A stretch of 64,000 nt of DNA from Basidiobolus meristosporus CBS 931.73 (Eukaryota; Basidiobolomycota; Basidiobolomycetes; Basidiobolales; Basidiobolaceae), in NCBI GenBank assembly GCA_002104905.1, contig MCFE01000375.1, forward strand, positions 20,782 to 84,781. The letters are read 5' to 3'. The position numbers were made by a program, and so were the translations under genes. Positions 44,475 through 54,179 of the stretch are shown here, piece after piece. Each line of letters opens with the position of its first letter. The first letter of the stretch is position 1. The notes under the pieces were generated by a model, which worked only from the letters and a program-made list of their open reading frames with translations, searched no databases and was not told where the DNA came from.

Positions 44475-47400
44475 ATGTTGGACAATTATGAATGGAAGAA
44501 TGCCATGCAGCAAATGCTGGCCTAACAGCAACAGTTACTCCAGATCCTCAGCCAACAGCAACAAGGAATGACTACCATGGCTCAGAGCCAGCAAAGCCCT
44601 GTCAAGAGCAACTTTGGTGTGAAGGTCAACTGGTACCATGGCAGAGTCAATGAAAACCTGGGAACCTGGCTCTTCCAGATTGAAGAAGCTTTTAAAGCTA
44701 AAGGAATTGCTCCAGAAAGCAAGTTGCATTATGCAGCTTCTTACCTGGCAGATGCAGCCTTACAGTGGTACCACAACAAGATCAGGTCAGCCACTATGAT
44801 GGTATGCTCTACAATCTCTACCTGGGATGAGTTTGTGTTGGAAATTCAGGATGCTTTTGAACCTCCACACCAACAGACACTACTAAGAAGGAAGTTAAAG
44901 ACACTCAGACAGAAAGGAATGGTTCAAGAATACATCTATGAGTACAGATGTCTACTTGGACAAATTGAAAGAATGGACCCCCTGGATCAAGTTGAATACT
45001 TTATTGATGGGTTAAAAGGAAGAACTTGCAAGGAAGTGAATTATCAGAGACCTCAGACTATTGAAGAAGCCATCAACATTGCCATTGACTATGACTCAGC
45101 TATGTTTGGAGTTGGGAAGCCTACAGTGACTAATCAGAAAGGTTACAATCATTATGAAAGAAGACAGTCAGAAGCAGTACCAATGGAAATAGACGCTATG
45201 CAGAAGAATCCTGCCTTGGAAGAATGTAAGAAGAAAGGAATTTGTTTCAGTTGCCACCAGTAAGGACATATTGCAAAGTACTGCCCTCAGAGAAGAAATG
45301 GACACCAGCCATCAAGAACCTTTAACTGTATTGAGGCTATGGAGCATAGTAACATGGAGGATGAACTTGAAGAAGACTCAGAGCTCACCTTCCACATGAC
45401 AGAAGAATCCCTATCCCAGATGACCTCAAGCTCAGGAGAGCTATTATACCTGAAAGGAGTAATTAATGGAGTACCTGCCAAGATCATGATTGACTCAGGA
45501 GCATTGCATGAGTACATGTCAGAGCAATTTGCTTTGAAAGCTGGAATCAACTCAGAACCTACCAAATCAACTTCAGTCTCCACAGCTGATGGGAACTCTC
45601 ACATAATCATCTGTATTACCCAGCCAGTAAGAATGAAGATCAATGACTATGAAGAAGACCTACAGGCTTATATATTTGGGAACTGCAAGTTTGACCTTGA
45701 ACTTGGAAAAACCTGGCTATTTTGTTGTAATCCATCAATCAACTGAAGAACCCATGCTACTCAGATCCAAAAAGACAACAAGACCTATGAGCTACTACCT
45801 GCAAGGCTGGATTTCAACTTGGTCAATTCCAGTATGTGTGAGACAAGTGAACTTAGCAAGACCCAGCTCTGTAGAGCACTTAGAAAAGGTACCAAGATGT
45901 TCCTCATGGCGGTATTGCAGGAGGATTCCTCTACCCCAGCACCCCAGCAGGTCCAGACTCTCTTGAAGAAATATTCAGACAAGTTCCCAGATGTGCTTGT
46001 AAGCCTACCACCAGTCAGAGATGTGGATCATGCCATTGACACAGGAAATAGCCCTCCAGTGAGCAAGACACCTTACAGAATGAGTCCATTGGAATTGGAG
46101 GAAATGAAGAGACAAATTGATCAGTTATTGGAGCAAGGATACATCAGGCCCAGCAAGTCACCCTGGGGAGCACTGGTGCTTTTTGTGAAAAAGAAGGATG
46201 GAACACTTAGGATGTGCATTGACTACAGAGCCCTGAACTCAGTTACCGTCAAGAATAAGTACCCCATACCTTGGATTGATGAGCTTTTGGACCAACTTAA
46301 AGCAGCCACTATTTTCAGCAAGATTGACCTCATGTCAGGATACAACCTAATCAGGGTAAAACCAGAAGATATCCCTAAGACAGCATTCAGGACCAGATAT
46401 GGACATTACAAGTACTTAGTCATGAGTTTTGGCCTCACTGATGCCCCTGCAACATTCATGACACTGATGCAGACTGTCTTTCAGGAGTACTTAGACATGT
46501 TTGTGATAATCTACCTGGATGACATATTGATATACAGCAAGACAGAAGAGGATCATGTACTGCACATTGAAAAGGTCTTGAAGAAACTAAGAGAGAACAA
46601 GCTATATGGCAAGCTAGCCAAGTGTGAATTCTTCAAGGAGCACCTTGAATACCTGGGACACATAGTGACTAGCACAGGAGTAACCATAGACCCAAAGAAG
46701 GTGGAAATAATCAAGAATCTGAAACAGCCCCATAGCATATCAGAGCTCAGATCAATCCTTGGAATGGTTTCCTATTATTGGAAATTTGTCAAGTCTTTTG
46801 CAAGTATTGCAGCCCCTTTAACTGATATTCTCAAGAAAGACAATACCCACAAGTGGGACATAGCTTGTGAGACTGCCTTCCAGACGCTCACAAATGAACT
46901 TGCAAAGCCACCAAGCTTTAGAATACCAGACTTCAGAAAAGAGTTCACTCTGTGCACAGATGCTTCAGATTATGCAATTGGTGGAGTGCTGAGCCAAGAA
47001 CACAAGGGAAAGGACTACCCTGTTGCCTTCAAATCCAAGAAACTGAACTCAGCAGAACAAAACTATCCAGTGCATGAGAAGGAGATGCTTGCTATAATAC
47101 ACTGTTTGAAGACATGGAGATGCTATATTGAAGGAGTTAAATGCACTGTAAAGATTGATCATGCCTCCCTCCAGAATATATTTACTCAGAAGGTACTCTC
47201 TAGAAGAATGACAAGATGGAGTCAATACATTCAGCAATTTGACCTGGAGATTGTCTACTGCCCTGGAAAAAACAAGACGGTTGCTGATGCCTTATCAAGA
47301 TTAGATCAAGTTGCACAACTCAACTTGGTGCATGAATCAGATTGGCCTAGCCTATTACCAAAGTACTTGGAGGACCAAGCTATTCCTAATGAGGTGAATG

Positions 47401-48608
47401 AAGATATCAAGAAGATAATCCGTGATGAAGCCAGCAAATTTGTAGTACAGGATGAAACACTCTACCAAATTGTTGATGGAAGCCCTATTGCCTATTGCCC
47501 TTATGTTTCTTGCCTGGATTTAATACATAAGCTACATAATGGATATAGACATCTTGGAATTGAAGGAACCTATAGCCTTGTGAAAGCCATAGCATGGTGG
47601 CCCAGAATGAAACAAGATATTGAGAAGCTAGTGAAAACATGCCCAAACTGCCAAATCAATCAAGGCCAGCCACAAAGAATTGCCAAACTCTTCCCTTTGG
47701 AGCCTGTAAGACCATTTGAAAGTTGGGGAATTGACTTTATTGGAAGACTGCCAACCACCAGGAAATGCAACCATTGGATCCTAGTAGCAACTGACCATGC
47801 CACTAAATGGCCAGTTGCTAAAGCTGTACCAATAGCCAGTGAACAAGAAGTTGCAAGTTTCATTTACCATGAGACCCTGATGAAGTTTGGATGCCCTGTG
47901 GAGTTCCTTTCTGATAGAGGAGCAAACTTTATGGCAAAGACATTAGAGGCTTACCTGGAAATGCAGCAGATCAGACACTTGAAAACCTTGGCATATCACC
48001 CCAGAACTAATGGAGTCACTGAGCGGTTTAATGGATAATTTGGAAAAATGCTGACCAAGTATGCAAATGGAGTTGTCAGTAGATGGGATGAGTATATAGA
48101 CCAAGCACTCTTTGCATGCAAAGTCAGAGTACACAACACCACCCAGCAATCACCATTTTACTTAGTGTATGGATGTGAACCAAGGATTCCAGGAGATCTC
48201 ACACAACCCAAGCTTACAGATGCCTTAGAAGATGAACTTAGTCAGCCAAGTAGACACCAGCAACTGGAACAAAGACATCAAGAGGCACAGACCAAAGTAT
48301 CTCAAAGTGCAGAAATAATGAAGCAGAGAATTGATAAGACTATAGTACCAGAAGCATTGACAGTTGGGAACTTTGTATTGCTAAGAAACAACACTCGGAA
48401 GAAGTTTGAGCCACAATAGACAGGACCATTCAAGATCATCAGAGAATGTCCATTTGCAACTTACCAACTAGTGGGCAAACAAGGCAATATCCGGGAAGAC
48501 TTAGTGCATAGGGACAGACTCAAGCTTGCAAGACTTGCTGATAATACTGAACCATCAAGATATTGGTATCATAAGAAAAGAGATTCAGGAGAACCCTCTC
48601 AACTTTAG
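44475..48608 (+). pseudogene. Gypsy-A2 single-frame gag-pol with five premature stops
   Basis: From ATG 44475 to TAG 48606-48608, one reading frame of 1,377 codons holds the whole polyprotein, with no indel. Premature stops are at 44523, 45261, 45744, 48036 and 48417. Where A1 or A3 can be compared, they replace Gln or Trp codons (and one Leu). Domains: Gln-rich gag; CFSCHQ-stop-GHIAKYC knuckle (about 45244-45285); retropepsin Asp-Ser-Gly with Asp at 45492; reverse transcriptase from about 46185 with intact YLDDILIYS at 46512-46538; RNase H (LCTDASD, about 46950); integrase HHCC (about 47540-47655); core (GIDFIGRL, LSDRGANF, TNGVTERF) 47725-48035; and a tail ending YWYHKKRDSGEPSQL. No chromodomain is present. 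gag and pol share a frame, so this family needs no ribosomal frameshift. Confidence 0.93.
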
Positions 48609-48618
48609 TAGGGGAGAA

Positions 48619-48986
48619 TGTTATGATCTGCCGCTTGAATGTTTAAGTTAGATCAGTTTTTAGTCAAATCAATTAGTATATGCTTTGGTTATCAGTATAT
48701 CAGTATTATCTATGAAATCAGTAGCATTAGTCAGCAAATGAATCAGCAGATCCTTATCAGACAGAAATAGATATATTAAGTAGGATCTTATTGGGTGATG
48801 ATGATGCAATCAAATGGGTCATCAGCCACAGTCTACATTAGGAAATACAATTAGTAAGCAATTGATCTGGCAAAATGTATATAAGGAGCTCCTGGAACCT
48901 CAATAAAAATCAGTTCAAGTTTTAGTGAATACAATACTAGCTAAACTCCCTATTCCTCTACAACTCTTATACCAAGACTTGTAACA
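48619..48986 (+). repeat. Gypsy-A2 3' LTR (368 bp)
   Basis: TGTTATGATCTGCC...GACTTGTAACA, preceded by a purine tract and followed by the CTAC duplication. Confidence 0.9.
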
Positions 48987-49146
48987 CTACTAATCATGCC
49001 AGAACTAAGCACATAGATATACAACACCACTTTGTGAGGGAAGCAGTAGAAAATAACTTATCAGAGTCAGTTTACTGCCCTACTGGCAAAATGGTGGCAT
49101 ATATAGTGACAAAACCACTAGCTAGGCCACAAATTGCAAATCTCAG
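48987..49146 (+). pseudogene. Copia-Y2 RNase H C-terminus (downstream part)
   Basis: Encodes ARTKHIDIQHHFVREAVE and VYCPTGKMVAYIVTKPLA, the end of a copia RNase H. Removing Gypsy-A2 and one copy of its duplication joins it in frame to SFARSPT upstream. Confidence 0.85.
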
Positions 49147-49514
49147 AGAGGAAATAGGACTATTGGGTATCACTCAGCTGCTAAATATTTGCTTAACAGT
49201 ACTGGACTAGTCTTGGTCACTCTAGTAATAACATACAGCCCTAACTTTGCCACTTTAGTGAAGATGCTTATTTAATCTTAACTAATGGGGAATAATCACA
49301 GGAGCATCAATCTGGATAAAAACTATGTGCTAACCTTGAAACTGTTTCTGAGTGCTCCTGAGTGTTGAGAAGCTCTCCTTACTTAGTGTCACTGTTGTAA
49401 TACTTCTACAATGGTATAAATGCTGGGCTTCTTTCTGAATAAACAACTGTTCAACTGTTATTGCAATTTCATGATAAGTCCCATATATCCAAAATAACTT
49501 CTCAAATTTCAACA
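49147..49514 (+). repeat. Copia-Y2 3' LTR
   Basis: Collinear with the solo LTR at 34662-35029, including TATAAATGCTGGG near 49421 and the terminal TTTCAACA. The first bases are altered, so the left end is approximate. Confidence 0.7.
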
Positions 49515-50235
49515 AACCAATCCAAAGCCACTTCAGTATTACTAAGATGTAAGATCTGGGGTGATATTTCTTGTAACAGCTTTTGCATTGTGTCTTGGAG
49601 GAACCAATACATCTTTGTCACAAGCTTTCAATTTTGATGGTGTTTGATGGGATGATGATAAATATTTCTTACAGGATTTTCTAGGTACAATTGATGGCAT
49701 TGCTCTCCAGTATGTGTGATCCAGTTGAATCACTCCATAACACACACACATTGTTATATTAAAGTACTAGTACTATGAATATCATCTGCCCATGGAGAGG
49801 ACACACAAATGTATCTATGTAGTTTCATCAAAGCTGACAAGCTAAAATCTATTGGTAAGAATGTGGCATTGATTAAGATGCAGAGTTAGCAAAGACAGAA
49901 TCCACATGTTGGAGTAAAAGCGCACCACCAAGAGCAATTCATTTGCCCTTCATATCTATATCCAGGTACTAGTTACCATGTTGTACAAGGGGCATTTCAA
50001 GCAAATCAGTCCTTTATAGTAGCTGAAAAGTCCAGAGGATTTGATATATACAGATGTGGTATATATATATCTATTGTAATATGTCATCTCAAAGGACTCT
50101 GGGCCAAGCATGATTTTTTGCCAAGATGCTGAATAACTTGTGAATTAAGACTCTAGAGATGTGTGAGACTTAATTCAATTTTGCATGTAAGCAGAGATAA
50201 ACCCAGGTGATACTAGCAGGCTTTTGCCAGTGGTC
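49515..50235. repeat. Decayed DNA with an LTR-C fragment
   Basis: 49515-50050 shows nothing recognisable. About 50060-50230 matches the downstream part of the family-C LTR (TGTCATCTCAAAGGACTCTG ... GGCTTTTGCCAG), so a third, truncated LTR-C copy lies here in plus orientation. Confidence 0.5.
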
Positions 50236-51330
50236 ATAGGACAAAAATTGGAATATTTGGCATTATTAAGCAGTTAAATACCTATTTAACAGCTCAGCCC
50301 TTGTCTTGGTCCCTGCAGGACTCATTGACAGCCCTAATCTCACCACTTTCTGTTAGATCTATAATCATATGCTTATTGTAATGTGGCCAAGAAAATTAGC
50401 GCTTCAACCAAACACTATGTATTGATCCTAAGACTGTAACAGAATGCTCCTGGCTATTGAGAAGCTCCTCTAACTTAGTTTTATAGTTATTTATCCTTAC
50501 ATAATAAAAATACTGACATTCCTTATGAAGAAACTTCATTTCAACTACTATTACTCTTTCATGATAAGTTCCTTTTATTCAAGATGCTTCTTAAGTTGCA
50601 ACAGGTTATGAGGTCTAATTCCTTCAATCCACACCAACAATGACATCTACCAGTTGACAGAATAGAACAAATATTGTCCCTTAGACAAGAAGATTAATGG
50701 AAAGAATTACTCACTTTGGAAATTCAAGATGCAGATTCATTTTGAGGAAAAAAGCTACAGAACATAGCAATAGGAAAGGAGGTTGGCCCAAAAGAATCAC
50801 AGACACAGTTGAGAAGTTTCAAGAGAAGGAGAGTAAAGCCCTCAAACTCATTTATATCTATGGTCCAAATTCCTTCATTTGACAGATTCATGCTTCTAAC
50901 AATGTCCAAGCAGCATGGGAGTTCCTTAGGACACTCTTCAGAGCAAAGCTAGTATCAAGCTTGCTTTATTTTAAATGAATGTTCATCAACATGCGGATAA
51001 AGCCAAAGTATGACATGCTGTAACTCATTACCAGAAAGGAGTCACTTGCAGAAGAACTTTACAATAGCAATGCCAGTTTACACAATGAAGAAAAGATACT
51101 CTGTGAGCTTTGCAGCTTATATGCTAAGGATGAGCCACTCATACCTTCTGTTGAAAGCAGAGAAGACAACTTGGCACTGGAAGCTACTGTCAGTGGGTCT
51201 GTATAGCTTAATAAGAGTGAGGTCTTAGCAGCAACAACAGTAAAACTGAATGGTGTACTCTGTGTGCCTAGAATAGCTAAGAATCTACTCTCAGAGAGTA
51301 AACAACTATTCAGGAATTGATTTTTTTCTC
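50236..51330 (+). mobile_element. Copia-Y3, 5' LTR and gag fragment
   Basis: LTR about 50236-50603 (ends TTAAGTTGCAACA) is followed by gag: KINGKNYSLWKFKMQIHF near 50695, then segments collinear with Copia-Y2 gag to about 51190. A piece of the protease-downstream region (NGVLCVPRIAKNLLSE) lies at 51250-51300. The zinc knuckle and protease core are deleted. Everything after 51330 is lost. Confidence 0.7.
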
Positions 51331-51720
51331 ACTAATCTGAGCTGCTCAATATAGAGTAAAAATGAACAAAGCATACTTGCAATATTCATAACATCCTGGT
51401 TTGGCTTAAGATAATTTTCAGACTTGAAAAAATATTTGTTGAACCCAAAACATTTTCCAGTTGCCAGATCATATTAGGTAGATTTAAGTTGCAACAGCTA
51501 TAAGCATATATGACTTGACTTTAGCAGTATTCAGTCTCAAAAAAAAAATTTTTGCCATAAAGTTTTCCCAGATGAAAAGCCATTTGTGTTTAATTGCAAC
51601 AACTGTGGACATCTCATGCTTGATTTAGTATTTCCAAACTCAAAAGATACTTTTGCCAAAAGGTTTTCCAAGATGAAAAACCATTTGGTGTTTGCTCAAT
51701 TGTGCCAACTGTTTTCACAG
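51331..51720. repeat. AT-rich spacer with a ~100-bp direct repeat
   Basis: The phrase TTTTGCCAWAARGTTTTCC, continuing GATGAAAARCCATTTG, occurs at about 51552-51600 and again at 51651-51695. No gene is supported. Poly-A/T tracts at 51539-51555. Confidence 0.5.
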
Positions 51721-53735
51721 CTACTTTTTATTTTTTAAGAATCTTATGAGTTACGTTTGTATTTTGGCCATGTTCCTAAGTTGCTTAAACATCCCCAAAG
51801 CCTCATACTTTGTCCTGAGGAAATACAGCCATGTACGTCCTGTCTTGTCATCAATAAACCTCATAAAGTATTGTGTAGAACTAAAGAACAATGTTCTTAA
51901 AGGCCTACATATGTCTGAGTGCACAATGGTCAGTATTTTGGTGGTGTCATTGACACCAGAACTCCTGAAACATTGTTGAGATTATTTACCATAAATATAA
52001 TGCTTACAAACATATAATTTAGTTGGAATCGAGTCATTTGGGCTTGAAACAGGTGGATGACTCACCAATTACCTCATTTTCTGGTCCCTGATGTGTCCTA
52101 GCCTCCTGTTTTATACAAGAAAAAAGTGCAATAAAACTCTTGAATGAGTAAACTGAGCCCAAGTGACAACTAAGTGCAGAAACTTAGATTTGACAAGGGT
52201 TACAGATGTTTTACCAGAGAAGTTCTGGTCAAATATTGGTTTTGTACATAGTTGAGTTGGGCTATAAAGGCAACAGAGTTAGTTTACTATGAAAGCTAGG
52301 CTTGGTGTTCTTGTGAATGCTAGATATGCTAGGCTTGGGCAGAAACTAGAATAGCATTGTTGAATTCTGGATATTTCTGAGCCACAATCTTAATTTTCTT
52401 GAGTCACACACTACACCAAAAGGTTCAGTAAGCTTCATTTATATTTTTCTGTTCCAGTTAGATTAGTAAGTGCCAAGAGACTTGCCTAATTGAAATCTGC
52501 TTGGGTGTTCATGGGTGCATAAGATAAATGAGATATTGCATCATTAATCAGCTGATGCCTTGGCAACTGCTAAGGGGTTGGATAGATATCAGATGACCAA
52601 TCACTTGGAAAGGCTTAGCAGACCAGTCAACAATTTAATGACTACATGAGAATTGACAAGGTGTAAAAGCTAAAATGGATTCTCAGAAGCAATAAAATAA
52701 ACCATAATTGGGACTAGTTATGTTTGGGCTAGGGAAAATCAGTTAGGGTACTAAATTTTCTAACAGTGTAAAATAAGCTAGGTTCTAAGTGCTGATGTGC
52801 AACACCGCCTATGCCACATCTCCAAGCTTGTTTCATCAGTTTCAGCAATGCTGACACTCTCAGGTATAATGATCTTGCATTGTGACTTGTTTATATTATG
52901 ATCTCTAATTCCAAAAGCAAATTTTTGACTATTTTCACTCAATATTGAGTAGCTCAGCTTGGTAAAGACAAACTTTAGCCCCTGAGTAGTTGCTCTTCTG
53001 ACTGATAGTAGGTACTTAGCTATTCCAGGCATGTAGAGTATGTTGGTTGTTTTTGCTATTGTTGTTCCTGTGTTATCACTCATATTTTGCTGTAAAGATC
53101 AACAGGCAGTAGCTCCCAGTGCAAAGTTGTCTCTAAGATAAACCTTTCTCACAGTAACAGTCTTTAAGTTATTGAACAACTCCTTTATACTGCAAAAACG
53201 CTATGATGATCCAGAGTTAATATACTATTCATTACCTTGATCACTTGCACTCTCTTGCACAGCTACAAGTGACTATTCATCAGATTTATATAGTTTGCCT
53301 GCTCTAGTTTCTGGTTTTGTTGGCTTATTTCTTCCAGTATTCTCTTGCCCAGTGTCATGGCTCCTTACAGTAGCTACTGCCACCAGGCTTTCCTTGGATT
53401 TGTTGCTTTCCCTTCTATTCTGTGAGCCTTTGTCAGCTGAAAAAAGTATTATCCTTGGTTATCTCTGGTGGCTCATTAAGTCTGAGTCCTTCATGGAGAA
53501 GTCTTCCTTTGACATAGTCTAAAGACAGACTGTCTTTTCTGCTTTCAAAAGAAAGGATACTCAAGGTAGATCTGCATCTTGATTCTCCAAAGTCAAAAGT
53601 TCTTCCCATTGCACCTCCCCTTAGCAGCAAAGATGCTTGGATTGTTCTGTTTACTAGCAGAAGTCATCTTTAGAATAGATTAGGGTGATTGGAGCTCATA
53701 GGCAGCTGCAATTTAAGAAGCAATTTTGGTATAAG
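51721..53735 (-). pseudogene. Copia-Y4 gag-pol remnant, minus strand, split by a solo LTR
   Basis: On the minus strand, gag lies in 53433-53630 (SLSLDYVKGRLLHEGLRL, a UBN2 gag signature), followed by a degraded protease near 53210 (YINSGSS). Next is 52778-53083 (LYMPGIAKYLLSVRRATTQGLKF ... EMWHRR). The GAG-pre-integrase then resumes beyond the solo LTR (RRLGHIRDQK near 52095) and leads into the integrase (VHSDICRP, DDKTGRTWLYFL) down to about 51740. Reverse transcriptase and RNase H are missing. The 5' end is cut at Gypsy-A3. Confidence 0.78.
52107..52804 (-). repeat. Solo LTR of the Gypsy-B family (698 bp)
   Basis: Plus-strand start TGTTTTATACAAG, end GATGTGCAACA. It is the reverse complement relative of 22157-22854 and the same length. 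Flanks CCTCC (52102-52106) and CCGCC (52805-52809) are a five-base duplication with one difference. It sits between MWHRR and RRLGHIR of the Copia-Y4 pre-integrase, so it is a genuine insertion. Confidence 0.82.
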
Positions 53736-54121
53736 TGTTATGATCTGCCGCTTGAATGCTTAAGTTAAATGGGTTTTCAGTCAAATCAGTTAGTTGGATG
53801 TTTAGCCTATCAGTATATCTGTAATATCTATCAAACTAGCAGTATCTATCAAACTAGTAGCATTAGTCAGCATAGAATCAGCAGATCCCTATCAGTGAGA
53901 AATAGATATATTAAGTAGGATCTTACCGGGTGATGTTGATGCAATCAAATGAGTCATCAGCCACAGTCTACATTAAGAAATACAATTAGTCAGCAATGGT
54001 TCTGGCAAAATGTATACAAGGAGCTGCTGGAATCTCCATAAAGATCAGTTCAAGTTTTAGTGAATACAATGCTAGCTAAGCTCCCTAATCCTCTACAACT
54101 CTTATACCAAGACTTGTAACA
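53736..54121 (+). repeat. Gypsy-A3 5' LTR (386 bp)
   Basis: Same termini as the other A LTRs. It is 18 bp longer because TATCTATCAAACTAG-type sequence is tandemly duplicated at 53825-53842 and 53843-53860. Confidence 0.85.
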
Positions 54122-54179
54122 TTGGTAGCAGCAATAACCGGAAACATACTTCCTGCAGAAAAAAGAATCCTCCCTCAAG

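Larger units (their letters stand above)
44049..48986 (+). mobile_element. Gypsy-A2, best-preserved family-A Ty3/gypsy element
   Basis: LTRs 44049-44416 and 48619-48986, 368 bp each, with nine differences by eye (about 2.4%). The duplication is CTAC (CTACT if the first T of the LTR is shared). The primer site region TTGATAGCAGCAATAACC follows the 5' LTR and GTAGGGGAGAA precedes the 3' LTR. One continuous gag-pol frame with five stop codons lies inside. It is inserted in the RNase H region of Copia-Y2. Confidence 0.93.
40441..49514 (+). mobile_element. Copia-Y2, Ty1/copia element, 5'-truncated and split by Gypsy-A2
   Basis: gag, protease, integrase and reverse transcriptase run from 40441 to 44048. 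RNase H is cut by Gypsy-A2 (44049-48986) and continues at 48987. The 3' LTR is at about 49147-49514. The 5' LTR is not found; sequence becomes unrecognisable upstream of about 40441. Confidence 0.82.

Noticed and set aside
44045-48991. Exact length of family-A duplications
   Set aside because: CTAC or CTACT depending on whether the first T is assigned to the LTR; the sequence alone cannot decide between 4 and 5 bases.
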